This document shows positions 1 to 12,057 of a stretch of 64,000 bases of DNA, piece after piece (positions within the stretch are counted from its first letter, which is position 1; every line of letters starts with the position of its first letter). Position numbers and translations under genes: made by a program. The notes below the pieces were generated by a model. The model made no database searches and was not told the DNA's origin. It saw only the letters and a list, made by a program, of their open reading frames with translations. Source of the DNA: Ptiloglossa arizonensis (Eukaryota; Arthropoda; Insecta; Hymenoptera; Colletidae); assembly GCF_051014685.1 (NCBI RefSeq), contig NC_135061.1:2441029-2505028 (forward strand). The letters are read 5' to 3'.

Positions 1-304
1 AAAGGAATGTGGGCAGTGTCGATTAATGTTTGCTCAGCTTTGTGAATACTGACCGAATGAAACGTTTGATCCAATACAAGTCTCAATTCTCTTTCGAATT
101 GATCGTTGTTCCTCGTCCCTCTAATGTACTACATTCCATATACAATATATACAATCTGAATTTCAAAACTTAATGGAAGTTAAACAGATCCATATGTTCT
201 CCTTTACGGAATGAGAAATCGAAGGAAACTTTATTTAACATCTAATCGTACACACGCGTACGAAATACGTGCATTGTCGCGAAAGCACCGTAATCGTTTA
301 TCTA
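1..304. other. Left flank, no feature seen
   Basis: AT-rich DNA up to the Tc1-like element. No coding frame, RNA gene or repeat could be supported. A TA dinucleotide lies directly before the left terminal repeat at 303-304, the expected target site for this transposon class. Confidence 0.6.
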
Positions 305-1580
305 CACTCTGTCTAACAAGAGCGTGTACGGCAAAACTCGAAAACTATTTGAGATATTGAGTTGAAAAAAAATACACGTATTCTTCGCGATACGGACCAA
401 GACGCTTTATTATCAATACGGTGTCCAATCGCCCTCGTTATCGATAATTAATCGACATCTCCGTGGCATACTTTCTACCAGTTTCGTTGCACAATTTTGG
501 GACAAAGATCTCCACACCGGTCGAATTTGTCGTAACAACTGCTCAACTGTGTAGATTTTCTTTCTCCTGAGCTTGAATTTTATAATAGCCCAAACATTTT
601 CGATCGAATTTGCATCTGGCGATCGTGAAGGCCGATCGAGCACATCGACACCATTTTCTTCGTTCCGCGCAGTGCACGGTCGGCTTCGATGCTTCGGGTC
701 GTTGTCTTCTTGTAATAAACAATTTTCATTTCTCCTTGTAAACCAGCTTTGAGCAGACGGTAATAAAGCCCTCTGGTAGATTTGAACCATTTTGGCAGCA
801 TTCAGATTGTCCGTAAACACGTGTAAAGTCCCGAATCCTGTTTCGAGAAACAACCCCAAACGTTCACCTTTACCGAGTACTTAACGGTCCGTTGCACGAG
901 TCTGTTTGCAGGAGTATACCAAGTATGAGTTACCGAAGAACCTGCCCAAAAAGAATCCTCGTCGGAGAAAATGACGTTGTCCTAATCGCGGTCCGAATTT
1001 CCTCCCGCCCAAGCGAGTCTTTTTTCGACACGTTTGTCGCACAGTAGCGTTTTTCTTAACGTGCTACGAAATTTCACATTATTGGCCAATAAACGTCTTC
1101 TTACGGTTTCGCGTGATATATTAACACCTTTGTTACGTAAGATCACTTGCCCCCAAAGTAAGGACAGACCAGGATTTTTCTCGAACGTCCGTAGTATCGG
1201 TTCGTTTTCCTTTTTCGATGTCTTTGGTGTAACGCCACGATCTGGCAGCTCATCGACGTTTTTTACCTCCAAATATCGATTCACCCACTCACTGACAAAT
1301 GTTTTCGACTTTCTCGTGTACTTAGCAGCCGCTGAGTATGACATTTTTGGTCCTTCGGATGCGAACACGGAAACACTGCTTCGTAACGTGATACGTATGC
1401 GACACTCGTAACGTGTAACTCTCAAAATATGTAACGCTCTGACCAAGAATAGGCAATAACTGAGTATCTTTGTACAAAGCATCTTAGAGGAAGGTTCAGG
1501 GTACCTGTCCAAGTGGTAATTTCCCAGCTAACAATTCATAGGAAAAAGTTTTGCCGTACACGCTCTTGTTAGACAGACTG
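305..1580 (-). mobile_element. Degenerate Tc1-like DNA transposon, copy 1
   Basis: The element is bounded by inverted terminal repeats: near 305-335 on the left, containing CTAACAAGAGCGTGTACGGC, and near 1548-1580 on the right, containing the reverse complement. Its single gene reads on the minus strand. The 5' target TA is present, but the bases after the right end are TG, so that half of the duplication has mutated or was never there. The whole unit aligns by eye with the intact copy at 32458-33730 in reverse orientation, with scattered substitutions. Its own transposase is broken, so it could move only if supplied in trans. Tc1/mariner elements move by cut and paste into TA sites. Confidence 0.93.
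413..1482 (-). pseudogene. Tc1-like transposase, broken by a stop and a frameshift
   Basis: Same gene as the 356-residue transposase at 32552-33622. The ATG is at 1482 and the stop at 413-415. Codon 167, a tryptophan in the intact copy just before the first catalytic Asp (motif FSDEDSF), is TAG here (982-984). A second lesion, loss of one base near 834-837, shifts the frame at about residue 216. Beyond it the C-terminal part is open again and keeps the second catalytic Asp in QEDNDPKH and the Glu in IENVW. The HTH half is also intact. The span is 1070 bases against 1071, agreeing with a net one-base loss. Two lesions against an otherwise well-kept frame suggest recent death. Confidence 0.92.
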
Positions 1581-4500
1581 TGTCTATTCGTGGACTCACT
1601 CTGGACACTTTGTCCATTTAATTAATTCCAAAGACCCACCTTTTATCGCGAAAGCTTAGATAACTCCTTGAAAAACTCAACGATCATTTTTTGACCGACT
1701 CGTCGACCCACGATCGAACGTGTTCCGTGATAATTACCGTGAAACGGGGTAGTCGACTAGCATAATTAAGCGATGTATCGATCTCTCGTACCAGCGCACG
1801 TATCCCGCGTTGTTATCCGACAAATCTCATTGGCATGCAAGCGATCCCTTATTACTTCCGAAATTAGCATAGCAAATACGACGTGTTTTCGAATTTCGTG
1901 GCGGTATAAATTCGTATTAGCGGACAGATAGATTAATAAACAATTACACGAACGCCGCGCGTGAGACACGCTCGTGTTACGAACGGATAGACACGCGGAT
2001 AAATATTCAGCCGTGAAAATTTCCCGCGGAAAATTCGAAACAATAAGGGTAACGGCGTGTCAGCCGTATGTCGATAACATAATCTGATCGATGTCGGCGC
2101 ATTAGTCGCCACGTAGCAGTACGTGATTTCATAACCGGCTGTTAGGCGTCGGTTGTTGGTTTTGTCTTCGATCATTAATCAATTTATTGTATCCTCGTTA
2201 CTGTCTCGCGGCGACGAGAGCGTTTTGTATTTCGTACACGTAAGTTCGATGTGTTTAATTAATTCGATCGGTACGCGATCGGTTCAAAGACGGTGAGATC
2301 GACGAAAAACAAACGGTAACTTCGATGTTTCCAATCGTTGATACGAGTAGAATTAACGAGCGGTAAACAAACAGGTCGGCCGAGTCTTAATACCGAACCG
2401 ATTTGCAAAATCGATGATCGTTCCTCTTCTGTTCGAGCTCGGTTGTTTCCATGGATTATAAGTTATTAGAGAAAAGTATACACACATTGTAACGTTATAA
2501 TAAATTCATTAATAAATTTCAGTCGGAGGTACGGGAACTGTTTTTACCCGGGTTGTGTATATATATTTTTATTGTTGATTTTCTCGTAATTAACTTCGTT
2601 AGCAAGGTTCGCTGGCTGCGCTCGCAGAAAAAGTAATTCAGAATATTTCGCGGTACATTCCCGGCAGTTTTATTTATATTTATATGTATAATTTTATTTG
2701 TACATGGAATTTCGCCGTAGCTACCCCGAAGAGATTCTAAATAATTAAGATTCTAAATATTAGGGGAACATGGTTTACATGGTGTTCCAGGAGTTTTACG
2801 TTTAGTTAAATTGTCAAAGAATGTTACAGCGAGGGTAAATAATGGATATATTATTGTACGAGAGATTAAATTTTCCTTTTTATCATTTTCTGCGACACGT
2901 TCATTTATTTGTCACTTTTAATAGAAAATTAAAACGAGAGGTACACAACGAGGGCGCACACGATAATGAGGACATTTACCTTGTTCGTTTATTTGATTTT
3001 CTGAAAATAATAATAATCTCTATCGACGTGTTTAACGACTCGAAATAATTATTTCACGTATGTTATTTGTTATTTACCATGTGCATTAATCATGTTGCTC
3101 GAGTTTAGCGTTTCACTCGATCAACATCAAAGTAGACAAATAATATTCTTCGTCGACTGGTAAACGAGACGAAGGTTCATCGTACCTCGATTCGGTTAGA
3201 TTTTTTTACATTTTCTCGTTTTTGTGAAATTATTATCAACGTTGACTTTCGATGCAAAATATTGCAAAATAGAGCAGCGTAAACTGTATTTCATCGTGAT
3301 TGGAAATATGAAATATTGAGTTTGTAGTATCGATGCTAAGAAATCCTTTTCGAAGCGAATGAAACATTGTTTTTAAATTTGTTCACAAAAGGTAACTTTT
3401 GTATTCGTATACGTATGTATGTACTCCGATCTCGGAACAATATAAATTCTCTTGTTATAAAAATTGTGAATTATCACGTATACAATATCGACGATACAAA
3501 AGCACCATTTTTACATTTATCCAACGAACTGTTGATATTTTTCCAAAATTCAGGCCTCTGTGTTTAACGTTCAGCCAGAGTCGAAATCTATAAATATTAA
3601 AAATCTCTTTTTAAACACAAAATTGATACCGATGTGTACGAAACAAATTGAATACATTATAATATAATACTTTATTTACTGTTTGCACTTCTTCTATGCA
3701 AAACGAGACTAGAAGATTTCACATTGTGCACTTTGAGCGATCTTGGTTGTTGAATCAATTTTAATAATCTCTTTCATTCTACGAACCTCGAGTTTTGTAA
3801 GCACCGTTGGAAGGCTTCTACCATGAATCTCTGTGCTCGAAACTACCTACTTGGCTATCAAATCCTACATGCGGATATTAAAGAAAAGGGAGTGTAAATA
3901 AAAAGAGAAATTAAAGCTACTTTATATTCAAAGTTCGCTCGACAATGAGTGGAACAGCTACTTGGCAGGTTTCGCGAAGCAGCTATTGCATTTCGCAACG
4001 GTGCATCTACTGCCAATGCGGAAGAAAGACTTTATGTAAATTTACGTGCAATTTGCTCAAATAAGAGAGTCAGGAGTCTAGACTGTCTGAGATGTTTTAA
4101 TAGCAAAATTAAGGGACGACGAGAGGAATCTGATTACCGTGTCGATACCTGTAAATGGAATCTTGATCTTTGCGTTGCTGATCGATCTGAGAGATACCAT
4201 CTTACGAATGATTATAATGTGCAATCTGTGCGATGGTATCGACAAAAATCCTTTACAGGTATAATGCAATTGAACGAAGTCGATTCACGATACACGTCGA
4301 AATAATTCGTACATTAATATTCTTCTCGCGTTGATATTTCTAAAATAAAATACTGCCAGCAGAGCAATCTATAACAATTGTAACGAGCTTAATTATTCCA
4401 ATGGAATTGCAAATTCTACTTTGGTAAGAGAAACGTATCACTTGTTTCTGTGTATACTTCTCGCTTTAGATTTCGTTTTAAAAATCATTTTTAGATTCGT

Positions 4501-5480
4501 AAATTGTATTCCATTTTCAGAGACTGAGACCTCAAGTTTGGGAAATCGATAACAATCAAGATTAATACGTTTCTGCATCCTGCAGTTGAGTTTCTTTTCC
4601 AGCAAGTTATTCTTCAAATCTTTCCAAAGCTTTATCCTAAGCTCGTTCAGATTCATCATTTTATTTAAACAATACTCTGTCTCTGGAGAAACTCTTCAAT
4701 AGTTCGATCTAAAAGCAAGTAAATATTTTTCTCAATCTAAATTTAAATCAAATCGAAAAATTCTTCGTACCAGGATCCAGGCGATACAATTTTTATTAAA
4801 ATAACCGTCGTTAATCTAGCGTATTGGTTAGCTTCGTCAAATTGGCAAACAGTGTCGTATGCAGTGTTTCGCGTCAAGTATGATACTTGACACGCGTCAA
4901 GCGCTAAATTAATCTCGCGTGATCGATGTACGAAGAGGATGAAGTTGCACGCGATGTACAATAACTGTGTATCGTAACTTAATAAAAGTACGGTGTGAAT
5001 AAAAATTTGTAAAGCGATGAACACTAAGGGAGATCGTTGTCGAAGATCTGCTAGATTTTATCGTGCAAGGTTTTGTGTTTTTCTAATCGGTGAAAGAGTT
5101 GGAACCGACGAGAACAAAGTTGGGAGCGATTGGTATAAGATTGGGTGTTTAGGATCGTAGAAACTGTGGGAAGAAGTTATGGGAGCGGTTTAGGTGCGCG
5201 TAAGGAAAGGTCAGGTAAAGGGAAATGCGAGTGAGAAGATCGAGGAAAGGAGACAAGGCTTTAGGGTGATCGATGTCTCCTAATTTATGACCAGACTGAC
5301 CTAAGGACTCGAATCTGCGGTGCATCCTGGTGCAGGACTGATTTTAATAAATATTTTAAGTATTCTAAATGCATTTCAACACCGTGAGTTTGGGATGCAA
5401 CATACTACTCGAAATAATTAGGGGATTAGCTTTTCGTTCAATTCGGAACAGTAAACTGAGAAAAATAAACGAAAGAAATA
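1581..5480. other. Long stretch without identifiable genes or repeats
   Basis: AT-rich DNA with frequent CpG. The open frames (the longest about 118 codons at 3949-4305) show no recognisable domain, and I found no convincing splice-site pair. A 19-base near-perfect palindrome is listed separately. Intron or intergenic DNA is the likely reading. Confidence 0.5.
4873..4891. repeat. Short palindrome (9-bp arms, 1-nt centre)
   Basis: GTCAAGTAT and ATACTTGAC flank a single G. Arms this symmetric could bind a dimeric protein or extrude as a hairpin, but one such palindrome in 64 kb is not surprising by chance. Confidence 0.4.
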
Positions 5481-5555
5481 CGTGGTTCGATGATGTGAAG
5501 AAATACATGGTTCGATGATGTGAAGAAATACGTGGTTCGATGATGTGAAGAAATA
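5481..5555. repeat. 25-bp tandem repeat, 3 copies
   Basis: Three consecutive copies of a 25-base unit beginning CGTGGTTCGATGATGTGAAG. The middle copy differs by one base (CATGG for CGTGG). A simple local duplication with no coding meaning seen. Confidence 0.9.
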
Positions 5556-6655
5556 CGACTGCAATTGTCGATTGTACGTCGGTAATATATTTGTCTTTAT
5601 TATCTGTATGAATATTTAGAACAAGAAACATGCCAAGTACAGAAAATCATTAATAATTTAATCATTTTCGAAGAGTTTCGAAGAGAAAGAATTAGTCTAA
5701 AATTGAAGGAGAAATATATCGAGGAATTTGTATGGAATTATAAAACTTGGGACACCTACGTGTAGAAAAATATCGAACGGTAGTTATGGATAGGGGAAGA
5801 ATATTTACAGAATGAATACATAAGTAGTTGTTGGTTTATGCGTAAAAATATGAAAATGGGTACAGGAAGGAATACATAATTAGAAGGAATAGCGATCGAG
5901 TGTGCGGTACAACAGTAAAGGATGCGAATAAAACCAAGAGGTATACTATCACGTGCCAAATGGTCGCAGGGAAAAAACCGTAAAATTTTATGGATCCTGT
6001 TTTTCTTGGCTATGAAGTTTAACAAAATGAAAAAATGTATAAAATGGAGATATCTAAGAAATAGTGGGAACAGAGAAAGAATGTGAAACAACTAGTGTTG
6101 TAGCTTTAACCTTGTTTTATAGAAACATTTCGAATTAAAGTTTATTCAAATTGAAGCCAAATTAGAGTTAAACTCAAAAGTATATATAAAGTAAACTGTG
6201 CTCGATTAGAGTATAATTATTATATTTGCGTTGTATTTGGAATCCATCGTCGATAACTGTAATATATTTGTCATTGCTTGGAACTGATGTTCAAAAATTG
6301 TCTGCATATAGTTAATTTTAACGAATTACCACGAGTATTGTTAAAAATTCGTCAGTAAAAACAACAAATAGAACGATAACAGTTTTTTCAAATTTTCCAA
6401 TTCCTCTCTACGGTTGAAAAATTATGTTTCTTCGAAACGATTGCAAAAAGGTGGTTAGAGAATTTTTTCGAAATTAAAATAATGTTTACTCTACACTCCT
6501 GTCAGTTTTCGCTCTAAACAGTGGGAAACGCTTCCCTTCGCTCTACCAGTGTAATAATTATAATTTATCGTCGACAAGTTGGCACTACTCTTCAAACAGC
6601 TGTAAAATCAACGATTCTCGGAGCGTTGGAAATTCCACCGACGTACATTTAAATA
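5556..6655. other. No feature seen
   Basis: AT-rich DNA between the 25-bp repeat and a TIR transposon. A minus-strand open frame of about 111 codons at 5756-6091 is hydrophobic and low complexity, with nothing recognisable in it. Confidence 0.45.
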
Positions 6656-6657
6656 TA

Positions 6658-7150
6658 CAGGGTGTCCCGATCGTCACCGGTCGATTTGAATTTCCCGCTA
6701 TTTTTAAACCGTCGAACCGATTAACCTGAAACTTGACACGTGACATCTAGACAAACGGTAAATAAATTGTGGAAAAGTACACGAACGGATCGTCGCGCGA
6801 AATTGCGAAATTTCATCTTGATCCCTCTTCCGGAAATAGTCGAATCGGAGAAGCCGAGAAGCACACTCTCAGAGATGAAAAGAAATTATTTCTCGAGCGA
6901 AAGGTGTACTCCTCGATAAAAGTCGCGAGCTCGGGCGTACTCGAAGACTTTTAACGAGTGCTACGGCGTCTAGACAGATGGGAAATTAATCGTGGAAAAG
7001 TACACGGTGAAAGAACGCGTGCAAATTATTCAGACGTTCCGTCACAAACTCCCAAGATTGTACTTTTAAATAAAAGAAAAAATATCAAGATTACTCGAAT
7101 CGGTCGAGTTTCGTTCAAAAAGTAAACCGACCGGTGACGATTGGGACACC
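6658..7150 (+). mobile_element. Non-autonomous TIR transposon, GGGTGTCCC family
   Basis: The left end, CAGGGTGTCCCGATCGTCAC, follows a TA. The right end is its inverted counterpart ending GATTGGGACACC near 7150, with the last bases degenerate. Inside the left end is the family-specific segment (TTTCCCGCTATTTTTAAACC), and near the right end the other family-specific segment (AAACTCCCAAGATTGTACTT). At about 7003-7030 the sequence GTGAAAGAACGCGTGCAAAT preserves the first codons of a transposase (K-Y-T-V-K-E-R-V-x-I-I-Q), resembling the start of arthropod HTH (DUF4817-type) transposases. The rest of that gene is absent, so this is an internally deleted element of about 490 bp. Confidence 0.8.
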
Positions 7151-7562
7151 GAGTATTGTACCCGGATCGAACGCGTAATTTCTCGAAGAGGTGACGTCAA
7201 TTTGCTATAAAAATCATACGATTTGATACCTTTGGACCTTTTTCATTTGTTCTATTATTGACTTTCTTTATACTTTTAAATAAAAAAAAATATCATGATT
7301 ACGCAAACCGTTCGAGTTTCATTCAAAAAGTAAATCGACCGGTGACGATTGGGACACCAGTGTAGTGCTCCCGGATCAAACGCGTAATTTCTCGAAGAGG
7401 TGATGTCAATTTGCTATAAAAATTATGCGATTTGATACCTTTTTCATTCGTTCCATTATTAACTCCCTTTATACTTTTAAATAAAAAAAAAATACCATAA
7501 TTACTTAAACCATTCATGTTTCATTCAAAAAGTAAATCGACCGGTGACGATTGGGACACCCT
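7151..7562 (+). repeat. Tandem duplication (2 x about 206 bp) of the transposon 3' end
   Basis: Two successive units each finish with the same transposon right end (AAATCGACCGGTGACGATTG followed by GGACACC), at about 7356 and 7562. Both contain the phrase CGCGTAATTTCTCGAAGAGG. The preceding element's end at about 7150 makes a third copy of the terminus. The end of a mobile element has become the boundary of a tandem duplication. Confidence 0.8.
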
Positions 7563-8112
7563 CTGGGTAAAGATTTTCCGTCGATATTCCGTAGGTTCGA
7601 AAATGTGTGTAACTTCGGGTTAAAAAAGAAATTTATTCCTCGTCGCGTGTTCGAATCCTCGAGACAATACCGCTCCGGTCGCTTTACAAGAATCGCCTCG
7701 TACATCCCGTCTCTGTAAAAAGTATCGCCCTTTACAAGATTAATCAACTCCGAGTGGTATCACTTCCGACGTTCTCAGGGAGCTGCTCCTCGTTCCGTCG
7801 GTTTATCCGGCTTTCCCGCTTCGAGCACGTGAGTCGCCTGGATGCGCCTCATTTCACCGAACATCGCCCTCGAAACTGGCCCGCCCGGCTGGCTATGCAC
7901 GCGAAACGATCCTCCTCCGCGCGCTCGATAAAACAAGTCGTGTCGATTGACGATAACGATAAGATGCCACAACACGCGCCCGCGCGTGCGCGTGCGCGCC
8001 AGGATATGATTTATTTCTCGTCGCTCGTAAATCGTGTGCCGCGTATATCGCTCCATTCACCGTCCCTCGTGGGGGGACAGGGACAATCGTACCACACGTT
8101 CTATGAGTACAG
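7563..8112. other. CpG-rich stretch without supported gene
   Basis: GC rises between about 7750 and 8110. Frames are open on both strands here (for example 134 codons at 7754-8158 on the plus strand), but CpG-rich DNA is poor in stop codons, and no domain, signal peptide or splice pair supports any of them. A regulatory or conserved non-coding role is possible but not shown. Confidence 0.35.
7974..7999. other. Alternating purine-pyrimidine CG/TG run
   Basis: A run of CGCG, CGTG and GCGC steps (CGCGCGTGCGCGTGCGCGCC at 7981-8000) is the type of sequence that can adopt left-handed DNA under supercoiling. This is seen from base order only. Confidence 0.5.
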
Positions 8113-8764
8113 CGCGAACCTGGTTCTCCGCTCGCAAACCGGTACGTTGCAACTGTGACGAGACTTTTGTCCCTCGAAGAAAATTTTAGGAGGCCCTTTG
8201 TGAACAAATTTATAAAATGGACTTTGTTCTAATCTAGTATATCCTAGATATCGACGTATATCCTAGTATATCTTAGATATGGAGATATTTAAGAAATACT
8301 GGGAAAAGGGAACGAATGTGAAATAATTAGAGTTGTAGAGTTAATACTGTTTGCCTTGAAATTTTAGGAGTCACCTCGACGATCATTGTTTGCGTTGTAC
8401 TGTTCAGATTGTAATATTTGGTTTATTGTAGCGCACAACGCGAAGCTGGTTCTCCGCTCGCAAACCGGTACGTTGCAACTGTAACGAGACTTTCGTCCCT
8501 CGAAGAAAATTTTAGGAGGCCCTTTGTGAACAAATTTATAAAATGGACTTTGTTCTAATCTAGTATATCCTAGAGATCGACGTATATCCTAGTATATCTT
8601 AGATATGGAGATATTTAAGAAATACTGGGAAAAGGGAACGAATGTGAAATAATTAGAGTTGTAGAGTTAATACTGTTTGCCTTGAAATTTTAGGAGTCGC
8701 CTCGACGATCATTGTTTGCGTTGCAATTGTTTAGTTTATAATATTTGGTTTATTGTAACGCACA
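8113..8764. repeat. Tandem duplication, 2 x 326 bp
   Basis: Two head-to-tail copies start at 8113 (CGCGAACCTGGTTCTCCGCT) and 8439 (the same with AAGCTGG) and stay nearly identical for their full length. This includes the phrase CTAGTATATCCTAGATATCG and the closing TATTTGGTTTATTGTA. Their similarity suggests a young duplication. No gene is recognised inside. Confidence 0.88.
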
Positions 8765-8810
8765 GGGATCTCTCGTATCTGGTATTGGCTTGTTTATTGA
8801 AAGTCATTTT

Positions 8811-8944
8811 AAGGTTGTTATTTGAAAGTGATTTCGTTTTCCAAAATTGAGAATATATAATTTAATAAAATGTTTGTACATTCTAAAAGAATCGTGTTTC
8901 ATTCTCATTCAAAAAAAGATGAAATTACTTTCCGAACAACCTAA
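8811..8944. mobile_element. Mariner-type MITE, diverged solo copy
   Basis: A short element of about 134 bp with imperfect inverted ends: AAGGTTGTTATTTGAAAGTG on the left, and CTTTCCGAACAACCTAA on the right followed by TA. The interior (TTCCAAAATTGAGAATATAT) matches the four tandem MITEs that follow. There is no coding capacity. Ends of this kind (GGTTGTTCGGAAAGT) resemble mariner terminal repeats, so it was probably mobilised by a mariner transposase in trans. Confidence 0.75.
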
Positions 8945-9236
8945 TAATATAGTGATTTAACTTTACGTGTCGTTTTTTTTGATAGAATTGATTGTTTTTC
9001 CTTCAGATTTCTACCATTTCTACAATTATTAGAATTTTCGAAAAATCGTACGCTACGTTTTAGATAATGGTCTCCAGAATCGAGAATATTTTTTCATTTC
9101 AAACCTCCCAGGACGTGTCAACTGTGACGATCGACGAACAACGTTTCGCCAGAAGGGGTTCTGGGAATAGCGAATCACTTCGCCATTTTGTACGATTTTT
9201 ACTTTTGAAAAATTGTGGAACGAAGCTGAAAGTTAT

Positions 9237-9961
9237 TGGGTTGTTCGGAAAGTCGTTTCGTTTTTCCAAAATGGAGAGTATATAATTTAATAAAATGTTT
9301 GTACACTCTAAATCGTGTTTCATTTTCACCAAAAAAAAAAAAAACGAAATTATTTTTCGAGCAACCTAATATAAAATACTGAGTTCGTCGTTGTTTTGTA
9401 TCGAAATGGAACATGTTCAAGAAAATATTGGCTTGTTCGTAAAGTAATTTCGTTTTCCAAAATGGAGAATACATAATTCAATAAAATGTTTGTACACTCT
9501 AAAAGAATCGTGTTTCATTTTCACCAAAAAAAAAAAAAACGAAATGACTTTCCGAACAACTTAATATAAAATACTGAGTTCGTCGTTGTTTTGTATCGAA
9601 ATGGAACATGTTCAAGAAAATATTGGCTTGTTCGTAAAGTAATTTCGTTTTCCAAAATGGAGAATACATAATTCAATAAAATGTTTGTACACTCTAAAAG
9701 AATCGTGTTTCATTTTCACAAAAAAAAAAAAAAAACGAAATGACTTTCCGAACAACTTAATATAAAATACTGAGTTCGTCGTTGTTTTGTATCGAAATGG
9801 AACATGTTCAAGAAAATATTGGCATGTTCGTAAAGTAATTTCGTTTTCCAAAATGGAGAATATATAATTCAATAAAATGTTTATACACTCTAAAAGAATC
9901 GTGTTTCATTTTCACAAAAAAACAAAAAAAAAAAAAACGAAATTACTTTTCGAACAACCTA
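9237..9961. repeat. Satellite made of four mariner-type MITEs, about 194-bp period
   Basis: Four MITEs of about 133-144 bp lie at 9237-9369, 9429-9563, 9623-9760 and 9818-9961. Each has inverted ends (TTGGGTTGTTCGGAAAGTCG or similar, and CGAACAACCTAA or similar) and an A-rich run near the right end. The spacers of about 60 bp are themselves the same sequence each time (TGAGTTCGTCGTTGTTTTGT), so the array did not arise from four insertions. One MITE plus its flank was amplified as a unit, with starts 192-195 bp apart. Copy 1 has the least degenerate left end (GGTTGTTCGG). The others read GGCTTGTTCG or GGCATGTTCG. Confidence 0.88.
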
Positions 9962-11380
9962 GTATATTTATATTCTCTGAAAAAGACTAGGTTTTTCGTT
10001 TAGTAACTACTTGGAAACAATTTTTTGCAAAGTTTACTCATTTTTTCGCGTCTCGGAGCGTTGTCCACCCTCGAAGAAACTCGAAACGGTAAAATTCTCA
10101 GTGGAATGGTTTCGCGTTGGATCGGACCAACGTTGGTTTTTGCCAGCCACGTCAAAGGAACAGCACACCTACGATACAATGCGAGCGGATGTGTGCACCT
10201 GTGTCGCTCGCGCAATGTCTTCTCACCCCGTTGTCATAATATTTGGAATGTGTCGGAACAACCAACTCGGTCCAAAGACCGAGCGCGCTATTTCACGGAT
10301 AGAATCACAATTCAGAAACGACGAGAATTACGCGTAATTAGGTAAAAGTAGTCCGAACGAGGTTTCATTTAGATCGATTCTAGACGAAAAATTCAACAAT
10401 GACAATAGTTGCAGGAACGTGTAAATTACTCAAATATGAAAATTAAAAATACTCGTCTCGTGACGTAATCTTTCATTTATTCGTTGCTCGATTTATTACG
10501 AAATTTTAAATTGTGAGTTTACTCAACGATGGAATTCTATTAAAATGTTAGAAATTAAACGTTCGATATATTCGTAGGTTTTTTCCATGGATATAAATTA
10601 TTTTGCACCTGGTTGGATCCACTTAGATATTCCACGAGGAGAAAGAGTGCGATGCACTCGGAACAAGGGGATTCTGTATGTTCGCGAGCTCGTTTGGATA
10701 ACTTTTAATTATATATTGTATAGACACACATATAATTATACATAATTGGCATCGCTTCTGCGACTCTATGCGATTCGAATTACGTATAGTTCAAAGTCAC
10801 ACTCCGAATGGAGTCGTGTTTGGATTGGTGAAAAGTGTCTTTTATTTTCTATTCGTTTCCCTTCCCTTCCGTTACGATGCTTCCCGTTGCAATGTAGCAC
10901 GTGCTCCGAAATATCGGTTTCAGACACAAGAGAATCGTCGACTAGGGACAACTCTGTCGACTAAATGAAAGACGTTGGCAAGAGTACACCCGTCGAGCAC
11001 AGGCATCTATCTCTCGTTCGTTATCCCTCTACTGTCGCTTTTCTTTAGGGAGAAACATTTCCGATTTTTCTTCTTCTTCTTCTTCTTTTTTTCATTGACT
11101 TCACGAGTTTCACAATCAATTCCTCAAATGGGAATTACAAGTAAAAATGGTAGGGGACGTTGTACGGGACGACGTATTTGAAAAGCAAATACGTAAATCG
11201 TGTGTTGCATCGGTTGATTGCTTACAGTATGTACAGAACAATGATGGAGTTTGAATTATTGGGAGAATCGACGTACCAGGTTTAGGGGAGTGAATCTTTT
11301 CGGTCTAATTGGAGAATTGTTTGGACACTTGACGTTCGATTTTATCCAAGCGATATTTTCTTGTGTTTAAAATAAAATAC
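9962..11380. other. No feature seen
   Basis: Mixed AT-rich DNA with a slightly CpG-richer part around 10010-10340, where several frames are open in parallel on both strands, which argues against coding. No repeats, RNA genes or splice pairs could be supported. Confidence 0.45.
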
Positions 11381-11660
11381 GTCTAAACGTATTTATGTAA
11401 AAATATTTCATTTCTTGAGACAAATATAATATACACGAGATAGATGTATGTGTAGAAGAGGTTCTAAGAATATTGGAAGTGTTTACTTGACGCTGTAGAA
11501 AAGAATTAGGGGACTCGTGAAAACTGCATCGAAAACTGCATCGAAAACTGCATCCAACACTGCATCTTGTACACTTGAGTTCTGTCTCGCGTAAGGTTCT
11601 AACAAGAACGATACACCTTCTCGAGAAATAAAATATAAAGTAAAACACAGTATGCTATAG
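11381..11660. repeat. Dispersed repeat copy, related to about 13200-13400 and 13560-13615
   Basis: Phrases such as TGTAGAAAAGAATTAGGGGA and CTTCTCGAGAAATAAAATAT recur, with changes, near 13330 and 13590. The two regions look like old copies of one family fragment adjoining GGGTGTCCC-type transposon ends. Boundaries are approximate. Confidence 0.5.
11519..11566. repeat. 12-bp tandem repeat, 4 copies
   Basis: Unit GAAAACTGCATC three times, then a diverged fourth (CAACACTGCATC). Because 12 is a multiple of 3 it appears as a short repeated peptide on the minus strand, but nothing else supports coding. Confidence 0.85.
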
Positions 11661-12057
11661 TTATATATTTTAACTCTCGAAATCTTGCATTCTTTTAAAT
11701 TTAACGTTTTAAGAATACTGTACAAAATTATTTAAATGAAATTCGAAATATTGTAACGAGGATGTAGAACGTTTCTCGAATTACGAAACGCGTTCTTCTC
11801 GATAGTTACAAACATAGATTGTTACAAACCGGTGGATTTCGTGGAAATTTCAAATTTAAATTATATATTCGCAATAACATTCTCTATCGTTGCAGACTTC
11901 TTCGATTCTCCGATAGTTTTCGAGAAAATTTCCCAAACGACGAATCCTCTTCGCAAAATTTAAAATTTACTCTTGACCCAAGTAAATTAACATCTCAAAA
12001 ATCTGCTCTGACTATTCATCCACTCCCAAAAAATTCAATTTTCATTCACTTCCCATC

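Noticed and set aside
7754..8158. 134-codon frame in CpG-rich DNA
   Set aside because: Frames on the other strand are open over the same bases, and the frame runs into a 326-bp tandem duplication. No domain.
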